DNA of 64,000 bases from Acuticoccus mangrovi. GTDB taxonomy: Bacteria > Pseudomonadota > Alphaproteobacteria > Rhizobiales > Amorphaceae. Location of the stretch: contig NZ_JAEKJA010000024.1 in the NCBI RefSeq assembly GCF_016411865.1, forward strand, positions 62,001 through 126,000. The letters are read 5' to 3'. The notes under the pieces were generated by a model. That model had not been told where the DNA came from. It saw only the letters and a program-made list of their open reading frames with translations, and searched no databases. The translations under genes and the position numbers were made by a program. The number at the start of each line of letters is the position of its first letter. Position 1 is the stretch's first letter. Shown here piece by piece: positions 10,902 to 20,776 of the stretch.

Positions 10902-13112
10902 TCAGCCCTCGAAGCTGCGGGCGCGGGTGCGCGCGCCGGCCGCCGCCCGCTGACCGCGATAGTCGGCGAGCTGGTCGAGCGTCTTGGTCGGCCGGCGATT
11001 GCCTTCCTCGCGCCAGGTGAGACCCTGCTCGGCGGCGAACACGCCGATCTCCGCGAGCCCGCCCGACTGGTATTTCTGCAGCCGCACGCCGCGCCCCTTG
11101 GCAAGCGTCGGCACCTGCTCGATGGGGAAGACCAGGAGCTTGCGGTTGTCACCGAGCACCGCCACGTGGTCGCCTTCGGCCCGCACCAGGCGATGGGCGA
11201 CGTCGCCGTCGGCGAGCATCATCACCTGCCGGCCGCGCTTGGTGGTGCCGATCATGTCGTCGGCCGACACCAGGAAGCCGCGCCCCACCTTGGAGGCGAC
11301 GAGCCACTGCGTGCCGGCGGCGAACACCACGAGCGCGGCGATCTCCACCCCGCCCTCGAGCTCCAGGAGGAGGCGCAGCGGCTCGCCGTGCCCGCGCCCG
11401 CCGGGCAGCTTATCGGCGCCCATCGTGTAGACGCGCCCGTCGGAGGCGAGCACCAGGAGCTTGTCGGTGGTCTCCGCGTAGAGCACGCTGCCGGGCCCGT
11501 CGTCCTGGCGATATTGCAGGCCGTCGAGCTCCTTCACGTGGCCCTTCAGCGCCCGGATCCAGCCCTTCTGGGAGAGCACGACGGTGATCGGCTCCCGCTC
11601 GATCATCGCCTCCATCACCTCGTCGGCGCTGGTTTCGGGGGCGATCGCGAAGTCAGACCGGCGGCGGCCGAGATCGGTCTTCGGGCCGAACGTCTCGCGG
11701 ACCTCCTTCACCGAGCCGGCGACCTTCTCCCACTGCTTCTCCTGCGACCCGAGCAGCGCCTCGAGCTCGGCGCGCTCGGCGGTGAGGCGCTCGTGCTCCT
11801 TGCGGATCTCCATCTCCTCCAGACGGCGCAACGAGCGCAGCCGCATGTTGAGGATCGCCTCGGCCTGCACGTCGGTGAGGCTGAACTCGGCGATCAGCTC
11901 GGCCTTCGCATCGTCGGCGTAGCGGATGATGTGGATCACCTTGTCGAGGTCGAGATAGACGACGAGGAAGCCGTCGAGCACCTCGAGCCGGTGCACCACC
12001 TTGGCGAGGCGGTGGTCGGCCCGGCGCACCGCCACCTCCTTGAGGTGGTCGAGCCAGGCGCGGATCACCTCCACGAGCCCCACCACGCGCGGCACCTGCC
12101 CGCCCATCAGGACGTTCATGTTGAGCGGAATGCGCGATTCCAGGTCGGTGAGCTTGAAGAGGCTCTCCATCAGGAGCACCGGGTCGACGGTGCGCGCCCG
12201 CGGCTCGATGACGATGCGGATGTCCTCGGCACTCTCGTCGCGAATGTCGCCGAGGAGCGGCAGCTTCTTCGCGTCGAGAAGCTCGGCGATGCGCTCGATC
12301 AGCCGGCTCTTCTGCACCTGATAGGGGATCTCGGTGACGACGATCTGCCAGACGCCGCGCGCCCCCTCCTCCCGCTCCCAGCGGGCGCGGGTGCGGAAGC
12401 CGCCACGGCCGGTGCGGTAGGCCTCGTGGATCGCCTCCGGCGTCTCCACGATGATGCCGCCGGTCGGAAAGTCCGGCCCCTTGACGATCTTGAGGATGGT
12501 GTCGAGGCGGGCGTCGGGGTGCTTGATGAGATGGAGCGCCGCATCGGCGATCTCGGCGGCGTTGTGCGGGGGAATGCTCGTCGCCATGCCGACGGCGATG
12601 CCGGAGGCGCCGTTGGCGAGGAGGTTGGGAAAGCCGCCCGGCAGCACCACCGGCTCCCGCTCGGAGCCGTCGTAGGTGTCGCGGAAGTCGACCGCGTCCT
12701 CGTCGAGCCCGTCGAGCAGCAGGCGGGCGACGTCGGTCATCCGCGCCTCGGTGTAGCGCATCGCCGCGGCGCCGTCGCCGTCGACGGTGCCGAAGTTGCC
12801 CTGCCCGTCGACGAGCGGGTAGCGCACGGCGAAGTCCTGGGCGAGGCGCACGAGGGCGTCGTAGACGGCAGTGTCGCCGTGGGGGTGGAACTTACCGATG
12901 ACGTCGCCCACCACGCGGGCCGACTTCTTGAAGGCGGACCCCGGATCGAGCCGCAATTGGCGCATGGCGAAGAGGATGCGGCGGTGGACCGGCTTCAGTC
13001 CGTCGCGCACGTCGGGCAGCGCCCGGTGCATGATGGTCGACAGCGCATAGGCGAGGTAGCGCTCCTCGAGCGCCTCCTTGAGGTCGACCAGATCGTCGGA
13101 TGGTTCAGCCAA
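10902..13112 (-). CDS. parC: DNA topoisomerase IV subunit A
   Basis: A 736-residue type IIA topoisomerase subunit that decatenates chromosomes with ParE. The winged-helix/tower core is intact: [11 protein letters not shown], the quinolone-region helix [15 protein letters not shown], and the catalytic tyrosine in [10 protein letters not shown]. The C-terminal beta-pinwheel starts around residue 500 and ends with a variable tail. Its length, about 740, fits ParC rather than GyrA (about 900). Start chosen at TTG 13112, because GGAGG lies five bases upstream and the product begins [11 protein letters not shown]; the open frame reaches 13265 without similarity. The QRDR position matching E. coli Ser80 is Thr here. 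Confidence 0.93.
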   Translation of the reverse strand: MAEPSDDLVDLKEALEERYLAYALSTIMHRALPDVRDGLKPVHRRILFAMRQLRLDPGSAFKKSARVVGDVIGKFHPHGDTAVYDALVRLAQDFAVRYPLVDGQGNFGTVDGDGAAAMRYTEARMTDVARLLLDGLDEDAVDFRDTYDGSEREPVVLPGGFPNLLANGASGIAVGMATSIPPHNAAEIADAALHLIKHPDARLDTILKIVKGPDFPTGGIIVETPEAIHEAYRTGRGGFRTRARWEREEGARGVWQIVVTEIPYQVQKSRLIERIAELLDAKKLPLLGDIRDESAEDIRIVIEPRARTVDPVLLMESLFKLTDLESRIPLNMNVLMGGQVPRVVGLVEVIRAWLDHLKEVAVRRADHRLAKVVHRLEVLDGFLVVYLDLDKVIHIIRYADDAKAELIAEFSLTDVQAEAILNMRLRSLRRLEEMEIRKEHERLTAERAELEALLGSQEKQWEKVAGSVKEVRETFGPKTDLGRRRSDFAIAPETSADEVMEAMIEREPITVVLSQKGWIRALKGHVKELDGLQYRQDDGPGSVLYAETTDKLLVLASDGRVYTMGADKLPGGRGHGEPLRLLLELEGGVEIAALVVFAAGTQWLVASKVGRGFLVSADDMIGTTKRGRQVMMLADGDVAHRLVRAEGDHVAVLGDNRKLLVFPIEQVPTLAKGRGVRLQKYQSGGLAEIGVFAAEQGLTWREEGNRRPTKTLDQLADYRGQRAAAGARTRARSFEG

Positions 13113-13475
13113 GACGCGCCTCCATACGCTCTTCGACTTAGGGGCGCGGCGCCCGCCTTGGCAATCGCCCACGGCGTGCGTCCACCGATATCCCCCCGCT
13201 TCGCCCGAACACCGCCCCGCCTCTTCGACGGGCACGCCACCGTCACGGCAACCGCGATCCGGCACCCTCCTTCTCGGCGCGCACCCCTCCCGTTCCTCTG
13301 GAGAGTCGGGCCGGTCGTTCCTCCGGAGCCGTCATGCGACCGCCACGGCCCGGGGCTCGGGATCCGTCACCCGAAGGGCCGGAACGCACGTGGAGGACGG
13401 CGAAGCCGTTGACGGATCCCGAGCCCCGGGCCAGCCTCGCCGCATGATGGACCGGGGCCGCCACAAGCTCCCCCT
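13113..13475. other. Intergenic region between recO and parC with a long palindrome
   Basis: A gap of 363 bases with no convincing gene; the short frames in it have no recognisable similarity. Its main content is the inverted repeat at 13347-13432, annotated separately. The parC promoter and leader must lie at its right-hand (low-coordinate) end if parC is transcribed separately from recO. Confidence 0.6.
13347..13432. repeat. Perfect 23-bp inverted repeat, 40-base loop
   Basis: The arm at 13347-13369 (GGCCCGGGGCTCGGGATCC then GTCA) is the exact reverse complement of 13410-13432. The 40 bases between them are not obviously coding. There is no T-run on either side, so simple rho-independent termination is unlikely. 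Extragenic palindromic repeats or small non-autonomous mobile elements look like this; no second copy was noticed in the window. Confidence 0.7.
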
Positions 13476-14219
13476 TCAGGCCTCCACCCCTTCCTCCCGC
13501 GCGATGGCCTTCACCACGGCCCGCACGAAGCGCTCCCGCTCCGCCGGCATCGGCTTGTTGACGAGCCCCGCCACCTCGCGCGCCACGAAGTGGCCGGTCA
13601 TGCGGAAGCCGTCGGCGACGCTCCGGGCGTCCGCCGGCGCGTTGACGGTGAGGAAGGCCGGCAGCGGCAGCAGCCGATCGCGCCACGGCACCCCCGCCTC
13701 CCGGCACACGGCACGCCCCGTCCGCGGCGAGACGTAGACGAGATCGTCGGTCGTCCCCGTCGCCGCGCAGGCGGACAGGTCGAGGCCGAAGCCGAGCTCT
13801 TCCAACAGGATCAGCTCGAACCGCACCCCCGCCTCGCCCGCCGCCGGCGGCAGGGCGAAGGCGCCGACGAGGGCGTCGGCGGCGGCGAAGAGGCGCGGAT
13901 GGGGATCGCGCTCAGGCAGGAAGGTGAGGAGCGAGGCCATGGCGCCGAGGCCGAACGCCCCCCAGGCGTTTTCCATCACGAGCCCGGCCCGCGCCTCGAT
14001 CAGCTCCAGCGTCAGGCTGCCGAGTTGATCGTCGAGGCGGGCGCGCCAGGTGGCCTCGACGCGGTTGCCGGGCTGCAGCAGGGCCCGCATCGTCTTGGAG
14101 CGGGCGCCGCGGACGAGGCCGGCCGTCCGCCCTTCGCGCCGGGTCAGGACCTCCACGATCTTCGAGTTCTCGCCGAGGGGGCGGGCCGACAGGATGATCG
14201 CTTCGTCGCGCCACTCCAT
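13476..14219 (-). CDS. recO: DNA repair protein RecO
   Basis: A 247-residue recombination mediator that helps load RecA on gaps with RecF and RecR. It has an N-terminal OB-fold (MEWRDEAIILSARPLGENSK through LVRGARSKTMRALLQPGN) and a helical C-terminal domain. The alphaproteobacterial proteins often lack the full zinc finger; only isolated cysteines are seen here (LSACAATG, RAVCREAG). It follows era by three bases on the same strand, in the conserved order lepB-rnc-era-recO. Confidence 0.93.
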   Translation of the reverse strand: MEWRDEAIILSARPLGENSKIVEVLTRREGRTAGLVRGARSKTMRALLQPGNRVEATWRARLDDQLGSLTLELIEARAGLVMENAWGAFGLGAMASLLTFLPERDPHPRLFAAADALVGAFALPPAAGEAGVRFELILLEELGFGLDLSACAATGTTDDLVYVSPRTGRAVCREAGVPWRDRLLPLPAFLTVNAPADARSVADGFRMTGHFVAREVAGLVNKPMPAERERFVRAVVKAIAREEGVEA

Positions 14220-14222
14220 CGG

Positions 14223-15182
14223 TCAGCGCCAGAAGTCGAGGCCCATCTCGCGGTAGCGCTCCGGATCGTCGGTCCAGCGGGGGCGCACCTTCACGAACAG
14301 GAAGAGATGCACCGGCGCCCCGACCATCTCGGCGATCTCCTTGCGCGCCGCCATCGAGATCGCCCGGATGGTCTTGCCCTTTTCGCCGAGCACGATCTTC
14401 TTCTGCCCCTCGCGCTCCACGAACACGGCCTGCTCGATGCGCACCGAGCCATCGCGCAGGCTCTTCCACGTCTCGGTCTCGACGGTGGCCGAATAGGGCA
14501 GCTCGTCGTGGAGGCGCAGGGTGAGCTGCTCGCGGGTGATCTCGGCGGCGAGCTGGCGCGCCGGCACGTCGGAGATCTGATCCGCCGGATAGAGCCACGG
14601 CCCCTGCGGCATCGAGGCGGCGAGGTGCGCCTTCAGATCGTCGACCCCGTCGCCGGTCTTCGCCGAGATCATGAAGGTTTCGTCGAACGCCGTCACCGCG
14701 TTGGCCTTCTCGGCGAGGGCGAGGAGGGTCGGCGGATCGACGAGATCGATCTTCGTCAGGATCAGCGACTTCGGCAGCCGCACCTCGGTCAGCGCCTCGA
14801 GGATCTTCTCGTTGTCCTCGTCGAGCCCGCGCCGCGCGTCGATCAGGAGGCACACCCGATCGGCGTCGTAGGCGTGATTCCAGGCGGTCTTCACCATCGC
14901 CCGGTCGAGCCGGCGGCGGGGGGCGAAGATCCCGGGCGTGTCGACGAGCACGATCTGGGTGTCGTCGGCGAGGGCGATGCCGCGCACCGTCGCGCGCGTC
15001 GTCTGCACCTTGTGGGTGACGATCGAGACCTTCGCCCCGACCAGAGCGTTGACGAGGGTGGACTTGCCCGCGTTCGGCGCGCCGATCAGCGCGACGAAGC
15101 CGCAGCGCGCGGCCTCGGCCGCGGGTGCCCCCTCCACGCCGCCGAGCGCCGGCGGGGTCGCGGGTGTCGCTTCGTCGACCAT
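14223..15182 (-). CDS. era: GTPase Era, 16S rRNA/30S assembly factor
   Basis: A 319-residue GTPase that binds the 3' end of 16S rRNA and monitors 30S assembly. The G motifs are clear: GAPNAGKSTLVNAL (G1), DTPG in LVDTPGIFAP (G3), LTKIDLVD (G4) and ISAKTGDG (G5). The C-terminal KH domain includes VEREGQKKIVLGEKGKTIR. The first 20 residues or so are a variable extension compared with the E. coli protein. Its ATG overlaps the rnc stop by one base (TGATG). Confidence 0.96.
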   Translation of the reverse strand: MVDEATPATPPALGGVEGAPAAEAARCGFVALIGAPNAGKSTLVNALVGAKVSIVTHKVQTTRATVRGIALADDTQIVLVDTPGIFAPRRRLDRAMVKTAWNHAYDADRVCLLIDARRGLDEDNEKILEALTEVRLPKSLILTKIDLVDPPTLLALAEKANAVTAFDETFMISAKTGDGVDDLKAHLAASMPQGPWLYPADQISDVPARQLAAEITREQLTLRLHDELPYSATVETETWKSLRDGSVRIEQAVFVEREGQKKIVLGEKGKTIRAISMAARKEIAEMVGAPVHLFLFVKVRPRWTDDPERYREMGLDFWR

Positions 15183-15877
15183 CAGACGCTCTCCCTAAGG
15201 CTGGCGAGGGCGGCGCGGGCCGCCTGCTGCTCGGCCTCTCGCTTGGAGCCCCCCTCGCCCACCGCGAGCACCCCGTCCGAGCCCACCACCTCGATGACGA
15301 AGTGGGGCCGATGGTCGGGCCCGGTCCGCTCCTTGAGCCGATAGGTGGGGGGCGGACCACCGGAGGCCTGCAGACGCTCTTGGAGCGCGGTCTTCGGATC
15401 GCGCTCCGGCTCGTCGGCGCGGGCAAGCAGCGGCTCCCACACCCGGTCGATCACGCCGACGGCCGCGCCGAAGCCGGCGTCGAGATAGACGGCGGCGAGC
15501 ACCGCCTCGCAGGCGTCGGCGAGGATCGCGGTCTTCTTGCGGCCGCCGGCGAGCGCTTCGGCGGCGCCGAGCTTCAGCGCCTTGTTGATGCCCATGGCGA
15601 GCGCGCGGTCGGCGCACGCCTCGCGCCGCACCAGCGCGTTGAGGCGGCGGGCGAGATCGCCCTCGTCGGCGCCCGGAAAGGCGTCGTAGAGGCGCGAGGC
15701 GATGGCGAGCCCCAGCACGCGGTCGCCGAGAAATTCGAGCCGCTGATAGCTCTCGCCGCGGCCGTCGTCGTGCACGCTCGCGTGCATCAACGCGCGCTCC
15801 AGCACCGCGCGGTCGGCGAAGCGATGGCCGAGCGCGTCCTCCAGGGCGCGAAGGGCGTCGTCCCGTCGACCGCCCAT
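15182..15877 (-). CDS. rnc: Ribonuclease III
   Basis: A 231-residue double-strand-specific endoribonuclease for rRNA and mRNA processing. The signature YQRLEFLGDRVLGL (residues about 40-55) and the second acidic cluster ADACEAVLAAVYLDAG provide the catalytic Glu and Asp residues; the C-terminal double-stranded RNA-binding domain ends KREAEQQAARAAL. Start chosen at ATG 15877. A GTG two codons upstream (15883) overlaps the lepB stop as GTGA and is an equally plausible start. Confidence 0.95.
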   Translation of the reverse strand: MGGRRDDALRALEDALGHRFADRAVLERALMHASVHDDGRGESYQRLEFLGDRVLGLAIASRLYDAFPGADEGDLARRLNALVRREACADRALAMGINKALKLGAAEALAGGRKKTAILADACEAVLAAVYLDAGFGAAVGVIDRVWEPLLARADEPERDPKTALQERLQASGGPPPTYRLKERTGPDHRPHFVIEVVGSDGVLAVGEGGSKREAEQQAARAALASLRESV

Positions 15878-15879
15878 CG

Positions 15880-16638
15880 TCACAGACTGTCGAAGATGCG
15901 ACCCCAGCGGACCGCCCAGGGCCAGTTCCACACCTGCCAGATCGGAGTATCCTCCCGGATCGAGAAGAAAATCACTTCAGCACGTCCCACGAAGTTCTCG
16001 AACGGCACGTAGCCCACGAACGCCTGGGCCCGGCTGTCGGTGGAGTTGTCGCGGTTGTCGCCCATCATGAAATAGTGCCCCTCGGGCACTTTGTAGATGC
16101 CCGTGTTGTCGAAGAGGCCATTTTCCTCGGTGTCGAGGACCTCGTAGGATACGCCGTTGGGTAGCGTCTCGCGATAGCGCGGGGCGCGGAACTCGCGACC
16201 GTTGGGCCCGACGTCGACGTAGTCGGCGACGCGCTCGCGCGGCACCTCCTCGCCGTTGATGTAGAGAACGCCGCCCGTCACCTGGATCTCGTCGCCGGGC
16301 AGACCGATCACGCGCTTGATGTAGTCGGTCGAGTTGTCCTTCGGCAGCTTGAACACAGCGATGTCGCCCCGCTTCGGCTGCGACGCGAAGATGCGCCCCG
16401 GGATCGGCACGATGCCGAAGGGAATCGAATAGCGGCTATAACCGTATGCGTACTTCGACACGAAGAGATAATCGCCGACCAGAAGGGTCTGCACCATCGA
16501 TGCGGAAGGAATGTTGAAAGGCTGAAACAGGAAGGTGCGGATCACGAAGGCGATCAGCAGAGCCTGGATGATAACCTTGACCGTCTCGTACAGACCGCCC
16601 TCTTTCTCCGCAGTCTTGTCTTTCGCCACGCTCATCAT
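15880..16638 (-). CDS. lepB: Signal peptidase I
   Basis: A 252-residue inner-membrane protease that removes signal peptides. One N-terminal transmembrane segment (VKVIIQALLIAFVIRTFLF) is followed by the catalytic serine in NIPSASMVQTL and the catalytic lysine in DYIKRVIGLPGD, and then the GHYFMMGDNRDNSTDSR box. Start chosen at ATG 16638 (a second ATG follows directly), preceded by AAAGGGGTA; the frame is open to 16704 but without similarity. First gene of the lepB-rnc-era-recO run on the minus strand, following acpS. Confidence 0.95.
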   Translation of the reverse strand: MMSVAKDKTAEKEGGLYETVKVIIQALLIAFVIRTFLFQPFNIPSASMVQTLLVGDYLFVSKYAYGYSRYSIPFGIVPIPGRIFASQPKRGDIAVFKLPKDNSTDYIKRVIGLPGDEIQVTGGVLYINGEEVPRERVADYVDVGPNGREFRAPRYRETLPNGVSYEVLDTEENGLFDNTGIYKVPEGHYFMMGDNRDNSTDSRAQAFVGYVPFENFVGRAEVIFFSIREDTPIWQVWNWPWAVRWGRIFDSL

Positions 16639-16775
16639 TACCCCTTTGATGGCGCGCAACTGCGCACGCGCCGACTGCGGACCGCCTGGCGCGGACACGC
16701 TCACATAATCCGTCGACGCCCAGCATGCAATGAACGCACAAGGCGTCGGTTGCGTGGCCCGAACCCGGGCCGGCC

Positions 16776-17174
16776 CTACCGGGGCAACGCTTCGATCACC
16801 ACGAATGCCTGCGCCAGCGGGAAGTCATCCGTCATCGACAGGTGGATCGAGGCGCGGTGTCCCGCGGGAAGCATGGCGTCGAGGCGGGCCTGGGCACCGC
16901 CCGCGAGATGCATCGTCGGCTGGCCGGAGGACAGGTTGACGACACCCATCTCCCGCCAGGCCACCCCCATGCCTATGCCCGACCCGAGCGCCTTGGAGCA
17001 AGCCTCCTTGGCCGCAAATCGTTTGGCGTAGGACGCCGCGGTCTGGGCGGTCCCCTCGGCGCGCGCCCGCTCCTCGGCGGTGAACACGCGGTCGAGGAAG
17101 CGCGTTCCGTACCGCGACAGCGTCCGCTCCATGCGGCGAATGTCCATCAGATCGCTGCCGATGCCGAGGATCAT
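16776..17174 (-). CDS. acpS: Holo-[acyl-carrier-protein] synthase
   Basis: A 132-residue phosphopantetheinyl transferase that converts apo-ACP to holo-ACP. The magnesium-binding Asp lies in [14 protein letters not shown] and the second acidic motif in [14 protein letters not shown], followed by the usual C-terminal half ending [11 protein letters not shown]. The start codon lies six bases after the stop of the upstream DUF2062 gene, whose last codons supply GAGG as a ribosome-binding site. Confidence 0.95.
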   Translation of the reverse strand: MILGIGSDLMDIRRMERTLSRYGTRFLDRVFTAEERARAEGTAQTAASYAKRFAAKEACSKALGSGIGMGVAWREMGVVNLSSGQPTMHLAGGAQARLDAMLPAGHRASIHLSMTDDFPLAQAFVVIEALPR

Positions 17175-17180
17175 CCGGCC

Positions 17181-17831
17181 TCAATCCTTGGCGGCGGAGA
17201 CGGACTTCGACACGTCCACCTCCGCCTCGGTTCGCAGCGCGGTGGCCGCGTCGAGCGCCCGCGCGTGGCGCAGGGCGGCGGCGCTCTCCATGGCGGCCTG
17301 GAGCCGCGCCTCCCGCAGCGAGCGGGAGACGAGCACCGCCGAGCGCACCAGCACGTAGAGCACGCCGCCCACCACCGAGCCGATGATGACGCCGCCGATC
17401 AGCATCGGCTTCAGCGTCGGCCACAGCGTGGCGAAGGAGTTCCACATGAGGTCCACGGAGAACTCCAGATCGAGCGGCGACACCGAGTTCTCCGACCGCC
17501 CGAGAATGACCTCGCCGAGCTGGAAGGAGGACAGCCAGATGAACGGGAAGGTGAGCGGGTTGCCCACCGCCGTGCCGAACGCCGCGGCGATCAGCGAACC
17601 GCCGATCAGCCAGGCGAGCGCGAAGGAGAGAAGAAAATGGAAGCCGACAAGCGGGGTGCACGAGGCGAAAGCCCCCGCCGCCACCCCGGCGGCGATGGCG
17701 TGGGGAGAGGCTTCGAGACGCAAGACGCGGTGCTTGTAGTAGACGAAGGACCGGCGAAAGGAACGCCGCGGCCAGGCAGCGATGCGCAGGCGCTGTGGCA
17801 GCGAGGGACGCGCCCTGCGAGCAAACAACAT
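17181..17831 (-). CDS. DUF2062 membrane protein
   Basis: A 216-residue inner-membrane protein with the DUF2062 pattern: a basic N-terminus (RRSFRRSFVYYKHRVLRLEASPHAIA), then hydrophobic segments around GVAAGAFASCTPLVGFHFLL, LAWLIGGSLIAAAFGTAVGN and PMLIGGVIIGSVVGGVLYVL, and a charged, Ala-rich tail. The CTP-G-H and GNP-T motifs are characteristic. The function is unknown. It lies between rsh and acpS on the same strand. Confidence 0.85.
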   Translation of the reverse strand: MLFARRARPSLPQRLRIAAWPRRSFRRSFVYYKHRVLRLEASPHAIAAGVAAGAFASCTPLVGFHFLLSFALAWLIGGSLIAAAFGTAVGNPLTFPFIWLSSFQLGEVILGRSENSVSPLDLEFSVDLMWNSFATLWPTLKPMLIGGVIIGSVVGGVLYVLVRSAVLVSRSLREARLQAAMESAAALRHARALDAATALRTEAEVDVSKSVSAAKD

Positions 17832-17889
17832 CTATCCTTCATCCTCTTGTGACGCCTTTCGGCCGGCCGGCCGGACGAGCGCCCGGTCG

Positions 17890-20142
17890 TCAATGCGCGG
17901 AGCGGGCCGCCTCCGAAACGATCGTCAGGCTCTTCAGCCTGTCGATGATCCGCCCGAGATGCGCCTTGTCCGCCACCTCGATATGGAGGTTCATCTCGCG
18001 AAATTGAGGGGTCTTTTGCGTCATGGAGAGATCATCGATGTTGCCACCCTCCTCGGCGATGGCGCCCGCCACCTCCGCGAGAGCACCCCGTTCGTTGGCC
18101 GCCAGCACCCGCACCCCTACCGGAAATAGCGAACCTTTCGCCCCGTCAAGGTCCCAGCTGAGTGGCAGCCAGCGCTGCGGCTCGTTGGTGTAGCGGCTGA
18201 GCGCCTCGCGCGCCGTCGCGGGATAGACGGTGACGCCCTCGCCCGGCTGCAGGATGCCGACGATGTTGTCGCCCGGGATGGCGTAGTGCTGGGGGGCGAA
18301 GCTCACCGGCAGATCGCCGCCGATGCCGCGGATCGGCACCGGGATCCCGTTGGTCGGCGGGCCGAGAGGCTCGGCGGCGTGGCCGAGGGCGGTCAGCACC
18401 GCGCTCGCCGCCAGCGCTCCGCTGCCGATCGCGAAGGCGAGCGCCTCGGGGTCCGCCGCCCCCAGCCGCTCGGCGGCGAGGGCGAGATCGGGCTTCAGCG
18501 ACTGCTCGTCGGAGAGCTCACGGCGGGCGATCTCGTTGTCGATGAGCTGCTGGCCGAGGCGGATGAACTTGCGCCGGTCGGCCTCGCGGTTGGCCTTGCG
18601 GATCGCGGCCCGGGCCTTGCCCGTCACCGCGAGCGTGTTCCACGCTGACGGCGGCGTCGCCCCGGCCTTGCAGATGATCTCCACCTCGTCGCCGCTCTGA
18701 AGCGGCGTCACGAGCGGCCGCGACCGGCCGTTGATCTTGCAGCCGATGCACGTGTTGCCGATGTCGGTGTGCACCTGGTAGGCGAAATCGATCGGTGTCG
18801 CCCCCGGCGGCAGGGCGATGAGCTTGCCGCGCGGGGTGAAGCAGAACACCCGATCCTGAAACAGCTCGAGCTTGGTGTTCTCCAGGAACTCCGCCGAGCT
18901 GCCTCCGTCGGACAGAAGCTCGATGGTGTGACGCAGCCAGGCGTAGGCGTTGGAGTCCTTGGCGAGCTGGCTGTGGCCGCGCGTCATCTGATCCTTGTAG
19001 AGCACGTGGGCGGCGATGCCGTATTCGGCGACGCGATGCATCTCATGGGTGCGGATCTGCAGCTCCACCCGCTGCTTGCGTGGCCCCACCACGGTGGTGT
19101 GCAGCGACTGGTAGTCGTTCTGCTTCGGCGTCGAGATGTAATCCTTGAAGCGCCCCGGCACGGACTGCCAGATCGTGTGGATCACCCCGAGCGCCGCGTA
19201 GCACTCCGGCACCGTGTCGACGATGATGCGGAACGCGTAGATGTCGGACAGATTCTCGAAGTTGATGTGCTTGCGCTTCATCTTCAGGAAGATCGAATAG
19301 GGCTTCTTCTCGCGCCCCGACACCCGCGCCTTGATGTCATTTTCGGCGAGCTTCTGGCGCAGATCCGTCTCGATGTCGATGAGCAGCGGGCCGACGTGGG
19401 CGCGCCGCTCGGCGAGCTTCTTCTCGATGAAGGTGTGGTCTTCCGGATAGAGCACGGCGAAGGCGAGCGCCTCGAGCTCCTCGCGCATCCATTGGATGCC
19501 CATCTTGCCGGCGAGCGGGGCGTAGACCTCCATGGTCTCTTCGGCGATGCGGCGGCGCTTGCCCGGCGGCACGTAGTGCAGCGTGCGCATGTTGTGCAGC
19601 CGGTCGGCGAGCTTGACGAGGAGGACGCGCACGTCGTCGGCCACCGCGAGGAGCAGCTTGCGCAGATTCTCGCCCTGCTTGTCCTCCTGGTTGACGAGGT
19701 GCAGCCGGGCGATCTTGGTGAGACCTTCGACGAGCTTGCCGATCTCCTCGCCGAAGAGCTGGTCGATCTCCTGACGCGTGGCGTCGGTGTCTTCGATGGT
19801 GTCGTGCAGCAGCGCGGTGGCGATGGTCGCGTCATCAAGCCGCATCTGGGTCAGGATCGCGGCGACCTCGAGGGGGTGGGAGAAGTAGGGATCCCCCGAG
19901 GCGCGCTTCTGATCGCCATGCTTGCGCATGGAGTAGACATAGGCGCGGTTCAACAGCGCCTCGTCAACATCGGGATTGTACTGGGCGACGCGCTCGACGA
20001 GCTCGTACTGCCGCATCATCGGACGGCTGGGCACCGCTGGTTCTCCTGCCCCGTCCGACAGATGGTGGCGGGGGGTGGCCGGCTCAATGGTGCCGGTATC
20101 TCCGGCCGGCACACTCGCCGGGTCCGCCGGTGTCCGCAGCAT
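17890..20142 (-). CDS. rsh: Bifunctional (p)ppGpp synthetase/hydrolase
   Basis: A 750-residue RelA/SpoT homologue, the single long alarmone enzyme typical of alphaproteobacteria. The hydrolase HD domain is intact (YFSHPLEVAAIL and ATALLHDTIEDT), so both activities are expected. The synthetase domain has PKQNDYQSLHTTVVGP and RVAEYGIAAHVLYK. A TGS domain (VFCFTPRGKLIALPPGATP) and a C-terminal ACT domain (GALAEVAGAIAEEGGNID) follow. ATG 20142 is preceded by AGGGGACAGGG. An internal MMRQYELVERV at 20019 is the start used by many homologues, so the first 41 residues are uncertain. It follows rpoZ. Confidence 0.95.
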   Translation of the reverse strand: MLRTPADPASVPAGDTGTIEPATPRHHLSDGAGEPAVPSRPMMRQYELVERVAQYNPDVDEALLNRAYVYSMRKHGDQKRASGDPYFSHPLEVAAILTQMRLDDATIATALLHDTIEDTDATRQEIDQLFGEEIGKLVEGLTKIARLHLVNQEDKQGENLRKLLLAVADDVRVLLVKLADRLHNMRTLHYVPPGKRRRIAEETMEVYAPLAGKMGIQWMREELEALAFAVLYPEDHTFIEKKLAERRAHVGPLLIDIETDLRQKLAENDIKARVSGREKKPYSIFLKMKRKHINFENLSDIYAFRIIVDTVPECYAALGVIHTIWQSVPGRFKDYISTPKQNDYQSLHTTVVGPRKQRVELQIRTHEMHRVAEYGIAAHVLYKDQMTRGHSQLAKDSNAYAWLRHTIELLSDGGSSAEFLENTKLELFQDRVFCFTPRGKLIALPPGATPIDFAYQVHTDIGNTCIGCKINGRSRPLVTPLQSGDEVEIICKAGATPPSAWNTLAVTGKARAAIRKANREADRRKFIRLGQQLIDNEIARRELSDEQSLKPDLALAAERLGAADPEALAFAIGSGALAASAVLTALGHAAEPLGPPTNGIPVPIRGIGGDLPVSFAPQHYAIPGDNIVGILQPGEGVTVYPATAREALSRYTNEPQRWLPLSWDLDGAKGSLFPVGVRVLAANERGALAEVAGAIAEEGGNIDDLSMTQKTPQFREMNLHIEVADKAHLGRIIDRLKSLTIVSEAARSAH

Positions 20143-20187
20143 GGTGCAACCCTGTCCCCTGACCCGTTGCCCCCGTGCCGACTTCGC

Positions 20188-20565
20188 TCAGACCTCCTCC
20201 GTCCGCTCCGGCGGCACCAGCGTCTCCATCGCCCGCAGAAGTTCCTCCTCGGACATGGAATCGAAGGTCTGATCGATGCTATCCTCGCCCGATGACGGCG
20301 CGGCGACGGCGGCGGGCTCGGCCTCCGGCTCGTCCACCTCGACCTTCTTCTGGAGCGAATGGATGAGATCTTCCTTGAGGTCGTCCGGGTGGAGTCGCTG
20401 GTCGGCGATCTCGCGCAGGGCGACCACAGGATTCTTGTCGTTGTCGCGATCAACCTGGATCGGCGAACCGCTCGAGATCATGCGAGCCCGGTGGCTCGCG
20501 AGAAGCACCAGCTCGAAGCGGTTCTCGACCTTGTCGACGCAATCTTCGACCGTGACGCGCGCCAT
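20188..20565 (-). CDS. rpoZ: RNA polymerase omega subunit
   Basis: A 125-residue omega subunit, a chaperone for RNA polymerase assembly. The N-terminal [20 protein letters not shown] and RARMISSGS are the family hallmark; the acidic, Ala/Glu-rich tail is typical of alphaproteobacteria. Start chosen at ATG 20565 with GGAGAGG six bases upstream; an upstream-extended frame to 20613 lacks similarity. It precedes rsh on the same strand, as in many bacteria. Confidence 0.95.
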   Translation of the reverse strand: MARVTVEDCVDKVENRFELVLLASHRARMISSGSPIQVDRDNDKNPVVALREIADQRLHPDDLKEDLIHSLQKKVEVDEPEAEPAAVAAPSSGEDSIDQTFDSMSEEELLRAMETLVPPERTEEV

Positions 20566-20776
20566 GGTCCTCTCCCACGAATTTCTGTTGACAAGAAGCC
20601 TGCCGAATACCAAGCAGGGAGCATTGACGCAAGTGTCAAACGCTCCGTGTGACGTGCCACCGCCGCGAGCAGGACAGGCAGACGCGCCGACGCTCGATGA
20701 CGCCCCTTCGCCACGATGACGGTAGGACGACTTTCAGCTCGGCCCTTCGCCCGGCACAAATATAGAAAGACACCAA

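Noticed and set aside
11166-13412. 748-residue plus-strand frame opposite parC
   Set aside because: Antisense of a fully recognisable ParC; no similarity to any family.
13410-13432. Rho-independent terminator after recO
   Set aside because: The stem is strong, but the loop is 40 bases long and no T-run follows.
20587-20640. Promoter for rpoZ or the NYN gene at the TTGACA boxes
   Set aside because: TTGACA occurs on both strands, but no acceptable -10 box lies 16-18 bases away on either.
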